A DNA stretch of 12,167 bases from CAZDET01 sp964504335 (GTDB lineage Bacteria; Bacteroidota; Bacteroidia; Chitinophagales; Saprospiraceae): contig CAZDET010000107.1 of the NCBI GenBank assembly GCA_964504335.1, positions 1 through 12,167 of the forward strand, in the 5' to 3' direction. Shown here in pieces: positions 1 to 7,455 of this stretch (its first letter is position 1; the number at the start of each line of letters is the position of its first letter). The notes beneath the pieces were generated by a model, which was given only the letters and a program-made list of their open reading frames with translations, ran no database searches and was not told the origin of the DNA. Position numbers and translations under genes: made by a program.

Positions 1-220
1 GCGCACGCGGCTACCAGCAATGGAAACGGCCGTGTGAAAAAGTGGGCTACTTTGTGAGAACGGCTGCCGCTGGGGCAACTAGTTGGATGGTCCAACAAAG
101 ATACGCGCTTAGCGCCTAACAAGCAAGCTCTGATTAGCCCAAACGCCAAAAACTTCCCTACCGACCATTTTGATGCGTGTGCCCTACGCAGCTTACCGGC
201 CGCGGGATTTTTTGGTTGGA
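1..220. other. Left-edge region without a supportable gene
   Basis: This stretch lies beyond the 3' end of the PEP synthase gene. One plus-strand frame is open from base 3 to a TAA at 117-119 (38 codons) and could be the tail of a gene cut by the window edge. Its translation shows no recognisable motif and has an unremarkable composition. I see no tRNA, no clear terminator and no repeat here. Confidence 0.4.
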
Positions 221-2638
221 TCAGGATAGGGTGACCGGGTGTTGGTGCCCTTCGGCCCGCGCCATTTGTTCGATGCCTTTCAGCAGAGCGTCGGCGTTAA
301 AGGAAACGCTATCGATCCCCTGCTCCACCAAGAAGCGCGCGAACTCGGGATAATCACTGGGAGCCTGGCCACACAGGCCGATCTTGGTCCCTGTTCGCTT
401 GGCTGATTGGATGACCTGCGCGATCAGGGTCGTTACCGCTTCGTTTTGCTCGTTGAATAAATCGCTGATGAGGTCATTATCCCGATCCAGGCCGAGTGTT
501 AGTTGGGTAAGATCGTTCGACCCGATGGAAAACCCGTCAAACAGGCGCGCAAAGCCCTCTGCCAGAATGACATTGCTCGGTACTTCGATCATGGTGTAGA
601 TTTCCAGCCCATTATCGCCGCGGTGGAGCTGGTATTCGGCCATCAGCTCCAATACGCGTTGTCCCTCTTCCAGGGTTCGGCAGAAGGGGATCATCAGTTT
701 TACATTGGTCAGCCCCATCTCGTCGCGCACCACCTTCATGGCGGCGCATTCCAGGCGAAAGCCCTCCCGGTAGCGCTCGTGTGCGTAGCGGGAGGCTCCC
801 CGGAAGCCCAGCATCGGGTTTTCTTCGCGCGGCTCAAAAAAGGAACCTCCTATCAGGTTAGCGTATTCATTGGATTTGAAGTCACTCATCCGCACGATGA
901 CCTCCCGCGGATAAAAAGCGGCGGCAATGGTGCCGACCGCCTGCGCCAGCTTATCTACGAAATAATCGGCTTTGGATGAATAACCTCGCGTCAACTGCTC
1001 GATCTCATCGCGAACGATAGGATCGGTAACTCGCTCGAATTGCACCAGCGCCATTGGGTGCACCTGAATAGCATTGGCGATGATGAATTCCAGGCGCATC
1101 AACCCTACTCCCTGGCTTGGCAAGGCGGCGTAGTGAAACGCTTTATCGGGATCGCCGAGGATGAGCATGACCTGCGTGCGCGGCAGCTCCAACTCACGTA
1201 AATCGACCTCCGTTTCCGACCATTGCAGGCGGCCGGCATAGACCTTACCTGTTGTTCCTTCGGCGGCAGAAACCGTCACCAACTGCCCATCGGCAATCCG
1301 ACTGGTGGCATCGCCGGTCCCTACTACTGCCACGGCTCCCTGCTCGCGGGCTACGATGGCGGCATGGCTGGTCCGTCCGCCGCGATTGGTCACAATGGCC
1401 GACGCTCGTTTGAGAATAGGATCCCAATCGGGGTCGGTTATATCGGTGACCAATACCTCCCCCTCCTGCAAACGATGGGCTTCCGCCGGGGCATGGAGGA
1501 TGCGGGCGTGGCCCGCCGTTATTTTGTTTCCCAGCCCACTACCCGAGGCCAGTACCTGTCCTTTTTCGGTGAGTTGATATACCTTGAAGGCCATCCGATC
1601 CGCCCGGGCGTGTACTGTTTCGGGGCGTGCCTGTACGATGAAGAGCTCGCCGGTATGTCCGTCTTTGGCCCATTCGATATCCATTGGCAACTGGAAATGT
1701 GCTTCTATTAGTAACGCCCAGCGAGCCAACTGCTCCGCCTCGGCATCCGTAAGCACGAAAGCCGCTTTTTTCTCGGGTGGAGTCACTCGTGATTCGGTAG
1801 GAGCACTTGCTTCCGGTGATTCACTGTACACCAGCATCTCTTCCTTGGCTCCCCGCTTGCGCTTAAGGATACACCGACGCCCCTGCTGCAGCCCTTGCTT
1901 GTAGATGATAAATTCGTCGGGCTCAACGCGCCCTTTGACCACGTACTCTCCCAAGCCCCAGGAACCGTTCAGTACAATCACATCGCGAAAGCCGCTTTCG
2001 GGCTCCAGCGTGAAGCCCACCCCGGCAGCCGCCAGGTCGGAGCGCACCATGTATTGAATGCCGATGGAAAGTGCAACGTCCATGTGCTCGAAGCCATTAT
2101 CGATCCGGTACTTGATTGCCCGGTCAGTAAAAAGTGACTCGTAGCAAGCCAAACAGGCCCTTAGCAGCGCGTCGGCTCCTTTGATATTGAGAAAACTTTC
2201 CTGCTGCCCGGCAAAGCTAGCCTCCGGCAAATCTTCGGCCGTGGCACTACTGCGCACGGCTACACTACCCTCCGGCCCCACGCGTTCCATCAATTCGTGG
2301 TAGGCCGCTTTAATAGACGCTTGCAGGGGTTCGGGAAGCGTTGCCCCGGCAATGAGCGCCCGCACCTCCCCTCCCACCTTCGTCAGATTGGAGAACGCAT
2401 CGGTATCCAATTGATCGAGCGCCGATTTCAACGGCGCCTCCAGGTTATTGTATCGGAGGAATTCCCAATAAGCAGCGGCCGTCACCGCAAATCCGTCGGG
2501 TACGCGAATTCCTCTGGGAGTCAAGGCCTGGAACAGCTCCCCCAAGGAGGCATTCTTTCCGCCAACGGTAGGAACATCCTGAATGGTCAACTGATTAAAT
2601 GGAATGGTATACATGACTAGGGAATGGATAGTTTCCAT
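221..2638 (-). CDS. ppsA: Phosphoenolpyruvate synthase (pyruvate, water dikinase)
   Basis: This cytoplasmic gluconeogenic enzyme converts pyruvate, ATP and water to phosphoenolpyruvate, AMP and phosphate. The 805-residue product has the complete family architecture. An N-terminal ATP/pyruvate-binding domain (about 20-340) includes VGGKNASLGE near residue 25 and VAVRSSATAEDLPEASFAGQ around 126-145. The swivelling phosphohistidine domain carries GGRTSHAAIVARE with the catalytic His at about 425. The C-terminal TIM-barrel PEP-binding domain carries GFSIGSNDLTQLTLGLDRD (about 702-720) and GLCGQAPSD with the catalytic Cys at about 756. Length matches the E. coli enzyme (792 aa). An in-frame ATG at codon 9 (base 2614) aligns better with family N-termini, which usually begin just before a PFNQL-like segment, so the true start may be there. 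The gene is single and divergent from the ABC operon. No frameshift or missing catalytic residue is seen. Confidence 0.97.
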   Translation of the reverse strand: METIHSLVMYTIPFNQLTIQDVPTVGGKNASLGELFQALTPRGIRVPDGFAVTAAAYWEFLRYNNLEAPLKSALDQLDTDAFSNLTKVGGEVRALIAGATLPEPLQASIKAAYHELMERVGPEGSVAVRSSATAEDLPEASFAGQQESFLNIKGADALLRACLACYESLFTDRAIKYRIDNGFEHMDVALSIGIQYMVRSDLAAAGVGFTLEPESGFRDVIVLNGSWGLGEYVVKGRVEPDEFIIYKQGLQQGRRCILKRKRGAKEEMLVYSESPEASAPTESRVTPPEKKAAFVLTDAEAEQLARWALLIEAHFQLPMDIEWAKDGHTGELFIVQARPETVHARADRMAFKVYQLTEKGQVLASGSGLGNKITAGHARILHAPAEAHRLQEGEVLVTDITDPDWDPILKRASAIVTNRGGRTSHAAIVAREQGAVAVVGTGDATSRIADGQLVTVSAAEGTTGKVYAGRLQWSETEVDLRELELPRTQVMLILGDPDKAFHYAALPSQGVGLMRLEFIIANAIQVHPMALVQFERVTDPIVRDEIEQLTRGYSSKADYFVDKLAQAVGTIAAAFYPREVIVRMSDFKSNEYANLIGGSFFEPREENPMLGFRGASRYAHERYREGFRLECAAMKVVRDEMGLTNVKLMIPFCRTLEEGQRVLELMAEYQLHRGDNGLEIYTMIEVPSNVILAEGFARLFDGFSIGSNDLTQLTLGLDRDNDLISDLFNEQNEAVTTLIAQVIQSAKRTGTKIGLCGQAPSDYPEFARFLVEQGIDSVSFNADALLKGIEQMARAEGHQHPVTLS

Positions 2639-2708
2639 AAAAAATAGCTACGATTCTCGGAGCATGTACTGATAGAAGTAAGGTCGAATGTTGATCTATG
2701 TCATTCCC

Positions 2709-2727
2709 AACGACTTAATAAGTCGTT
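2709..2727. promoter_or_regulatory. 19-bp perfect palindrome, candidate operator
   Basis: AACGACTTA-A-TAAGTCGTT has 9-bp arms that are exact reverse complements around one central base. It lies 32 bp upstream of the adaptor start at 2760 and about 70 bp upstream of ppsA on the other strand. The short spacer and lack of a following T-tract favour a protein-binding site over a terminator. TetR- or MarR-type operators of efflux operons often look like this. No regulator gene is present in the window, so the cognate protein is unknown. Confidence 0.55.
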
Positions 2728-2759
2728 AACTAGCACCAGACCCAAGTCCCCCTACAACT

Positions 2760-3842
2760 ATGCACCGATTATTGCTCTACTGCGGTTTTCTTCTACTGGG
2801 TATTGGTAGCTGTCATCGCAGCGAGGCGCCAATTTATCCCGAGCAGAAGCCACTGCGCGAATACGTGTACGCCACAGCAATGGTCGAACCCGCCGAGGAA
2901 TACGAAGTCTACAGTGCCATCAGTGGCGTCATCGAGCGCTGTCTTATTGAGGAGGGCGACCGGGTGGAGCAAGGCAGCACCCTGTTTGTGCTACAACGAG
3001 ATGTTCCGAAATCGCAATTGGCAGAAGCGCAATTGTCGTACGAAATTGCCCGCACCAACGTGCGCCCCACGGAGAGTCGCATCAGCGAATTACAAGAACA
3101 AATTTCGGCGGCCCGCCTGCAGCTCCAAAATGATTCGCAACTGATGGTACGCCAGGAACGACTCTGGAAACAGGGAATCGGTTCGTTGCAGGAACGCGAC
3201 CAGCGGCAGTTGAAATACGAATTATCCCGCTCGCAACTACAAACCCTTCAGGAACAATTAGGGCGGGCCCGCCGCGAACTAGACGATCAGCTCCGCCTAG
3301 CCGCTCAGCGCGTGGAAAGCAAGCAGGCGGTTGCCGGGGAATACCGCATACAAAGCCTGATCGACGGGCGCGTGTACCAGTTGCTGCGGGAAGCCGGCGA
3401 AAGCGTTACTCCTCAGCAACCCCTGGCAATCATCGGTAGTGCGGATGCCTTTCAGGTAGAGTTGGAAATCGACGAAGAAGACATCGGGCGTATCCAACTC
3501 GGACAAACGGTCTATTTCACGCTCGAAGCGTTCCCGGATTCGCTGTTTCAAGGCCACATCTACCGGATCAACCCCTATTTGCATCCCCTTTCCCGCACCT
3601 TTATAGCCGAAGCGCAATTCGAACGCCCCTTGCAGCAACCCTACTCCGGCCTGACCGGCGAAGCCAATATCCTCATCCGCGAGCACTCCGATGCGCTGGT
3701 AGTTCCCATCGGATATGTATCGGATCAGCAAACCGTGCTAACCGATACCGGTTGGGTTCGGGTAGAAACAGGGATCCGCACACTGGAATACGTGGAAATT
3801 CTATCGGGGCTGAGCCCCCAAACACCTATCCGGCAACCATGA
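2760..3842 (+). CDS. HlyD/MacA-type periplasmic adaptor (membrane fusion) lipoprotein
   Basis: This is the periplasmic adaptor subunit of the ABC transporter encoded by the next two genes (360 aa). Residues 1-18 form a lipoprotein-type signal (hydrophobic LLLYCGFLLLGIG, then SC), with Cys18 as the likely lipidated residue. A first half of a biotinyl-lipoyl-like domain covers about 47-82 (SAISGVIERCLIEEGDRVEQ). A Gln/Glu/Arg-rich coiled-coil hairpin covers about 85-192, and the second lipoyl half (IDGRVYQLLREAGESVTPQQ) about 201-220. A beta-barrel follows at about 228-305, then a membrane-proximal domain ending near 352. The ATG is preceded by no Shine-Dalgarno, as is usual in Bacteroidota. 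The stop overlaps the permease start (ATGA at 3839-3842), which implies translational coupling. The substrate cannot be read from the sequence. Lipid anchoring replaces the N-terminal transmembrane helix of MacA. Confidence 0.88.
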   Translation: MHRLLLYCGFLLLGIGSCHRSEAPIYPEQKPLREYVYATAMVEPAEEYEVYSAISGVIERCLIEEGDRVEQGSTLFVLQRDVPKSQLAEAQLSYEIARTNVRPTESRISELQEQISAARLQLQNDSQLMVRQERLWKQGIGSLQERDQRQLKYELSRSQLQTLQEQLGRARRELDDQLRLAAQRVESKQAVAGEYRIQSLIDGRVYQLLREAGESVTPQQPLAIIGSADAFQVELEIDEEDIGRIQLGQTVYFTLEAFPDSLFQGHIYRINPYLHPLSRTFIAEAQFERPLQQPYSGLTGEANILIREHSDALVVPIGYVSDQQTVLTDTGWVRVETGIRTLEYVEILSGLSPQTPIRQP

Positions 3843-5098
3843 ACCCACGACTCATTCTCGAAATAGCCGGGACGCACCTCTCGTCGCGTTTCAAACAGAC
3901 CGCCATTGCTGCTTTGGGCGTCACGTTCGGCATCGGGACCTTCATCATTTTGGTCAGTTTTATGACGGGCCTGAATCAATTGCTCGACGGTCTGGTACTC
4001 AACCGGACGCCCCACGTGCGGCTGTTCAACGAAATCAAACCCAGTGATCGCCAGCCAGCCGATTACCTGCCGGATGCTGAACCTGAGCTGCGCGTGGTGC
4101 ATTCGGTTCGGCCCAAAGACCGGCCGCTCCGCGTCCACAATGCATTGCCCATTATTCAATATTTGCGCAAGCAGGAGGCCGTCCGTGGAGTAGCGCCGCA
4201 GGTGAGCTTGCAAGTTTTTTACCTGGCCGGTTCGTTGCAGTTGAACGGCCGGATCAACGGCATCCAGCCCCGGGAGGAAGCGCGGTTGTTCAATTTTAGT
4301 GACTATATCGTGGAGGGCAGTGTAGAGGCACTGGCTCGCAATAAAAACGGCATCTTGCTCGGTGCGGGGCTGGCGGAAAAGTTATCACTTGGATTAGGCG
4401 ACCGCATTCAGGTACGCACCGCCGAAGGTGTGGTTCAGAGTCTCAAAATTGTAGGTATCTACCAGAGTGGCTTAGCCGATATCGACGATATTCAAAGCTA
4501 TACTCAACTCCAGACCGCCCAGAAGCTCAAGGGCAAATCGGCTTCCTACATCACCGATATTCACGTCAAACTTCACGAACAGCAACGCGCTCCGGACCTG
4601 GCCGTCCTGTGGAGTCGGCAATTCGGAATAAGCGCAATTGACATCTACGAGGCCAACGCCCAATTCGAAACCGGCACCTACATCCGAAATCTGATAACCT
4701 ACGCCGTTTCCTTGACCTTGCTGCTCGTGGCGGGTTTTGGCATTTACAACATTCTAAATATGTTGATCTACGAAAAGATGAACGACATTGCCATTCTGAA
4801 AGCGACGGGGTTCTCCGGTCGCGACGTGCAGTGGATATTCGTTAGCCAGGCCTTGCTTATCGGGCTCATTGGAGGTATCTTGGGGTTGGTACTCGGCTAC
4901 GGCGTATCCCTCCTCATCGATAGTGCGCCCTTCGAAACGGCGGCCTTACCTACCATCACGACTTACCCGGTCAATTTTGATCCGCGCTACTACCTCATCG
5001 GAATCGTATTTGCACTGATAGCCACCTACTGTGCGGGCTACTTTCCTGCCCGGCGGGCCCGCCGCATCGATCCGGTGGATATCATCCGGGGCTACTAA
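3839..5098 (+). CDS. FtsX/MacB-type ABC transporter permease
   Basis: This inner-membrane permease of the MacB/LolE/FtsX superfamily (419 aa) should pair with the adaptor before it and the ATPase after it. It has the superfamily topology. A first transmembrane helix lies at about 22-45, followed by a large periplasmic domain at about 46-282. Three C-terminal helices lie at about 283-307, 333-358 and 384-402. The FtsX-domain signature is visible as EKMNDIAILKATGFSGRDV (about 312-330), along with the typical basic C-terminus PARRARRIDPVDIIRGY. I chose the ATG at 3839, not the in-frame ATG at 3752. The later one overlaps the adaptor stop by ATGA and begins with a family-like amphipathic N-terminus, while the earlier one would add 29 non-homologous residues inside the adaptor gene. 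The ATPase is encoded separately, unlike in MacB. Confidence 0.92.
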   Translation: MNPRLILEIAGTHLSSRFKQTAIAALGVTFGIGTFIILVSFMTGLNQLLDGLVLNRTPHVRLFNEIKPSDRQPADYLPDAEPELRVVHSVRPKDRPLRVHNALPIIQYLRKQEAVRGVAPQVSLQVFYLAGSLQLNGRINGIQPREEARLFNFSDYIVEGSVEALARNKNGILLGAGLAEKLSLGLGDRIQVRTAEGVVQSLKIVGIYQSGLADIDDIQSYTQLQTAQKLKGKSASYITDIHVKLHEQQRAPDLAVLWSRQFGISAIDIYEANAQFETGTYIRNLITYAVSLTLLLVAGFGIYNILNMLIYEKMNDIAILKATGFSGRDVQWIFVSQALLIGLIGGILGLVLGYGVSLLIDSAPFETAALPTITTYPVNFDPRYYLIGIVFALIATYCAGYFPARRARRIDPVDIIRGY

Positions 5099-5111
5099 AT
5101 CAATACCGACT

Positions 5112-5789
5112 ATGCAGACCATCCTCGAGGCCCTCCACATCGACAAGTACTTTTTACAACCCGTGCGCTTTCACGTGCTCCAGGATATCAATCTCCGGAT
5201 CGACGAAGGGGAGTTCGTCTCCATCATGGGCAAATCGGGATGCGGCAAGTCGACACTCCTCTACATTTTATCAACGATGGATACCGACTACGAAGGTGAG
5301 CTTCGATTTCGCGGGCAATGCCTGACAGGTGCCTCCCGCGAACACCTCGCCCGCATCCGCAATGAGCACATTGGTTTTGTCTTTCAATTTCACTATTTAC
5401 TCTCGGAATTCACCGTGTTGGAGAACGTCATGCTGCCCGCCAAAAAACTCGGTCGCAAACCCCTCCACCAAATCGAAGAGGATGCCCTCGAAAAACTGGC
5501 ACTTTTAGGTATTGAGGAATTGGCCCACCAATTGGCGCGCCGAATATCGGGCGGCCAGAAGCAGCGCGTGGCTATTGCCCGGGCATTGATCAACGACCCG
5601 GCAATCATTATGGGCGATGAGCCCACCGGCAATCTCGATAGCAAGAACTCGGAAAACGTGTTTCAGATTTTTCAGCGCTTGTCCATCGAACGGGGCCTTT
5701 CCCTGCTGATCGTGACGCACGACGCCGACTTTGCCCAACGTACCGATCGCATCATCGAAATGGCCGACGGCCGGATCATTCAATCGTAA
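5112..5789 (+). CDS. MacB/LolD-type ABC transporter ATP-binding protein
   Basis: This cytoplasmic ATPase (225 aa) drives the permease encoded 13 bp upstream. All nucleotide-binding motifs are present: Walker A GKSGCGKST (40-48), Q-loop FVFQF (Gln92), signature ISGGQKQR (145-152), Walker B AIIMGDE with Asp169 and catalytic Glu170, D-loop GNLDS, and the switch histidine in VTHD (His203). The closest family is the LolD/MacB/FtsE-like group that partners FtsX-type permeases. The ATG at 5112 is used because an earlier in-frame ATG at 5031 lies inside the permease gene and adds 27 residues unrelated to ABC ATPases. This is the third and last gene of the adaptor-permease-ATPase operon. The three together resemble MacAB-type systems with the MacB fusion split into two genes. 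No outer-membrane TolC-like gene is nearby, so any exit duct would be encoded elsewhere. Confidence 0.95.
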   Translation: MQTILEALHIDKYFLQPVRFHVLQDINLRIDEGEFVSIMGKSGCGKSTLLYILSTMDTDYEGELRFRGQCLTGASREHLARIRNEHIGFVFQFHYLLSEFTVLENVMLPAKKLGRKPLHQIEEDALEKLALLGIEELAHQLARRISGGQKQRVAIARALINDPAIIMGDEPTGNLDSKNSENVFQIFQRLSIERGLSLLIVTHDADFAQRTDRIIEMADGRIIQS

Positions 5790-5790
5790 A

Positions 5791-5822
5791 AGGGGAGCAA
5801 CCCATCTGTAGGCTACTCCCCT
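5791..5822 (-). terminator. Hairpin between convergent operons, likely intrinsic terminator
   Basis: AGGGGAG (5791-5797) and CTCCCCT (5816-5822) form a perfect 7-bp GC-rich stem with an 18-nt loop. The hairpin sits between the ATPase stop (5789) and the stop of the convergent GerW-family gene (5850). Read on the minus strand the stem is followed directly by TTTT, a short T-tract. It therefore fits best as a terminator for the minus-strand operon, with only a weak signal for the plus strand. Confidence 0.6.
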
Positions 5823-5849
5823 GATAACTCCAAGCTAACTTCAAAAGTC

Positions 5850-6224
5850 TTACTGCAAAGCTTGCTGTTTCTTGTCTTTTTGGCTTTCGAGGTAACGGGC
5901 AAACAGGTCAGGTACTTTTTCAAATGCCTTGCCAATTGCAGAATTGCTGCGGGTGCTAACGAAGGAAATTTCCGGGCCGCGGCTCACTAAAAAGCCGATG
6001 GGCTCGATACCCATGCCTGCGCCGGCTGCACTGCCACCGCCGTGGCCGTCTTTTTCGGACTCTCCCTCGCCACCGCCGGTGCCGAAGCCCATACCGACGC
6101 GGATAACGGGGATGCAAGAAAACTCTCCAAGTTGAAACGCCTCGCCGATAACGGTTTCCGTGCGCGCTTCGCCTTTCATGAACTGCGTGATTCGATCAAT
6201 CATTTGATCATACTGCATTTCCAT
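5850..6224 (-). CDS. GerW/YtfJ-family protein
   Basis: This 124-residue protein matches the GerW (YtfJ) family in length and layout. An N-terminal helix contains IDRITQFMKG. A core strand segment reads VIGEAFQLGEFSCIPVIRV (about 25-43), followed by a glycine-rich stretch GMGFGTGGGEGE (about 44-55) and another GGGSAAGAGMGIEP (about 62-75). The family-typical tail is IGFLVSRGPEISFVSTR (about 76-92). In Bacillus subtilis GerW is a spore protein needed for germination, but homologues occur in many non-sporulating bacteria, where the role is not established. I use the ATG at 6224; the frame stays open to 6401, but that extension overlaps the upstream gene and is low-complexity. It follows the DUF2953-like gene after 32 bp and is probably the last gene of a three-gene operon. 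Confidence 0.85.
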   Translation of the reverse strand: MEMQYDQMIDRITQFMKGEARTETVIGEAFQLGEFSCIPVIRVGMGFGTGGGEGESEKDGHGGGSAAGAGMGIEPIGFLVSRGPEISFVSTRSNSAIGKAFEKVPDLFARYLESQKDKKQQALQ

Positions 6225-6256
6225 AGGTGGTGGTTTTTGGTTAAGGTATTGGTACG

Positions 6257-6760
6257 TTATGTCAGGATAAAATAGAGTATTCGAATAAGTCGATTTTGGG
6301 CCCGAAACTGTACTTCCGTGCGCCCCTGAAAGTTGATGGTCACGTGATGATGAACGCCGGGAAGAGCGTAGATCAGGGGGTACAGTCGGGCGTTGAAACA
6401 ATAGTCGTTGGTGTCGAGCCAGAGCTTACAACGTTTTATTCGAAAGCTTTGAAGCACCCGCCGCACGATGCGTAGGACCCGCCGTACGTTTGGCCGAAAG
6501 GATGTGCGGCGTTTCGATTTGGACTTTGGCTTCGACGGCTTGCTCTCGAAAAATTCTTCTGCCCGCTTTTCCCGGCTGATTCCGACAATGCTGTAGCGCA
6601 CCGGGAACCCATCGCGCAGGGGATGCCAGCTCAGAGAAGCCAATCCCCACCACCCGACCCGGTACTGATGCGTATTAGTATCGATTTCGATGGTGATGGG
6701 TGCCAAAAGCAACCAGAGCAGGAGACTAAAAAACAGCGCGAGCAGGAGTAAGCCCCACAT
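6257..6760 (-). CDS. DUF2953-like membrane-anchored protein
   Basis: This 167-residue protein has one N-terminal transmembrane helix (about 2-20, almost all Leu/Phe/Ala/Trp). A beta-type segment with IEIDTNTHQYRVGWWGLASL follows (about 24-43), then a very basic linker (about 72-105, rich in Lys, Arg and Ser). The C-terminal part includes KLWLDTNDYCFNARLYPLIY (about 112-131). This pattern, a short signal anchor then a domain on the outer or inner face of the membrane, fits the DUF2953 group. In Bacillus the DUF2953 gene ytfI lies directly beside ytfJ (gerW), the same pairing seen here, and that neighbourhood is the main support. The family call from sequence alone is tentative and the function is unknown. 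Its ATG comes one base after the stop of the CBS gene, so the two are almost certainly translationally coupled. Confidence 0.6.
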   Translation of the reverse strand: MWGLLLLALFFSLLLWLLLAPITIEIDTNTHQYRVGWWGLASLSWHPLRDGFPVRYSIVGISREKRAEEFFESKPSKPKSKSKRRTSFRPNVRRVLRIVRRVLQSFRIKRCKLWLDTNDYCFNARLYPLIYALPGVHHHVTINFQGRTEVQFRAQNRLIRILYFILT

Positions 6761-6761
6761 A

Positions 6762-7184
6762 TCAGTTATTGGTTTTTACCGATTCGGATCGATCCGTGGT
6801 TTGCTGTATCCATTGGAGAAAATCGTAGGGGGTCACCATGCCGACGGCGATGCCGTTTTCGTTGACGACCGGCAGGCTGCGAATGCGATTCTCCAGAAAA
6901 ATCTCCAGTGCCGCCCGAATGGGAGTATTGATGGTTACCCGAATAGGATAAGGAGTCATTAGGTGCCGGGCTTCGTGGCCCTCCGGGAGCGGTGCGGTAC
7001 TAGCTTTTCGTGCAATATCCTCGGAACTGATTACTCCTAGTAACTGACGGTCGGCGTCTTCTACCAGAAGGTGATGGATGCCCCGTCGTTCGAACAGCGG
7101 TTCGATCTCTTTGATGGGGGTATCCTGCTTAACCGTAACGAGGCTGGACTGCATGATGGTAGCGATGCTAAGGTCGAGATCCAT
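6762..7184 (-). CDS. Tandem CBS-domain protein
   Basis: This 140-residue cytoplasmic protein consists of a pair of CBS domains, a module that senses adenine nucleotides or similar ligands. CBS1 is about residues 8-60 (TIMQSSLVTVKQDTPIKEI ... LLGVISSEDIARK). CBS2 is about 74-126 (HLMTPYPIRVTINTPIRAA ... VGMVTPYDFLQWI). No effector domain is attached, so it may act as a stand-alone ligand sensor or an accessory subunit. The ATG at 7184 is preferred to a TTG at 7205 because the TTG overlaps a TAnnTTTG promoter box (7203-7210) that would place the transcript start downstream of it. It is the first gene of an operon with the DUF2953-like and GerW-family genes, separated from the former by one base. 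Confidence 0.9.
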   Translation of the reverse strand: MDLDLSIATIMQSSLVTVKQDTPIKEIEPLFERRGIHHLLVEDADRQLLGVISSEDIARKASTAPLPEGHEARHLMTPYPIRVTINTPIRAALEIFLENRIRSLPVVNENGIAVGMVTPYDFLQWIQQTTDRSESVKTNN

Positions 7185-7202
7185 ACGTCGGTCTATTTCG
7201 AG

Positions 7203-7210
7203 CAAAATTA
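7203..7210 (-). promoter_or_regulatory. TAnnTTTG -7 box for the CBS/DUF2953/GerW operon
   Basis: On the minus strand the sequence reads TAATTTTG, an exact match to the Bacteroidota -7 consensus TAnnTTTG. It lies 18 bp upstream of the CBS gene ATG, giving a leader of about a dozen bases. No clear TTTG -33 box is visible; the position where it would fall is next to an inverted repeat (7231-7248), which could indicate control by a bound regulator. Confidence 0.55.
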
Positions 7211-7230
7211 ACGATCCTGGCGTCCTTATA

Positions 7231-7260
7231 CACTGATGGAAATCAGTGAGTCATATGACT
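7231..7260. promoter_or_regulatory. Two adjacent palindromes upstream of the CBS operon promoter
   Basis: CACTGAT-GGAA-ATCAGTG (7231-7248) is a perfect inverted repeat with 7-bp arms. It is followed with no gap by AGTCATATGACT (7249-7260), a perfect 12-bp palindrome. They lie about 21 bp upstream of the TAATTTTG box, where activators or repressors often bind. Both are short and no regulator is encoded next to them, so the operator role is inferred from position and symmetry. Confidence 0.45.
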
Positions 7261-7455
7261 TTCCTGTCGGACATCAATTTATTCCCCGTGAAGAAAGCAT
7301 TCCGGCAGGTGGTTACGTGGCGGGTATCCAGCTACTGTCTGGTGTGATTTACCGATCGTGTAGGCGGGTGTCGTCATAGTGTTTTTTACACGATGTGATT
7401 AAATTTATATTAAAAAAATTACATTACATTGACTACTACACCGAATACCTGTACA
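7261..7455. other. Non-coding AT-rich spacer with an inverted repeat
   Basis: No credible reading frame is present on either strand. An 8-bp perfect inverted repeat, ATCGTGTA (7355-7362) and TACACGAT (7387-7394), encloses a T-rich stretch, and a smaller GTGT/ACAC hairpin sits inside it. From about 7395 to 7440 the DNA is AT-rich, with a repeated ATTACATTACATT unit just before a candidate promoter. An UP-like or bent-DNA role is possible but unproven. Confidence 0.35.

Noticed and set aside
3..119. Open plus-strand frame at the left edge, possible gene tail
   Set aside because: It has only 38 codons, no motif, and an unremarkable composition; there is not enough to call a gene.
503..979. Long plus-strand open frames opposite ppsA (also around 1223-1711, 1895-2137, 2297-2620)
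   Set aside because: They lie antisense to a complete, motif-bearing PEP synthase and show no protein-family features. They are expected by-products of codon bias.
6225..6401. 59-codon N-terminal extension of the GerW-family protein
   Set aside because: It overlaps the upstream DUF2953-like gene, is low in complexity and has no counterpart in the family.
7231..7394. CRISPR array or direct-repeat cluster in the spacer
   Set aside because: The repeats are inverted and single; there are no regularly spaced direct repeats and no cas genes.
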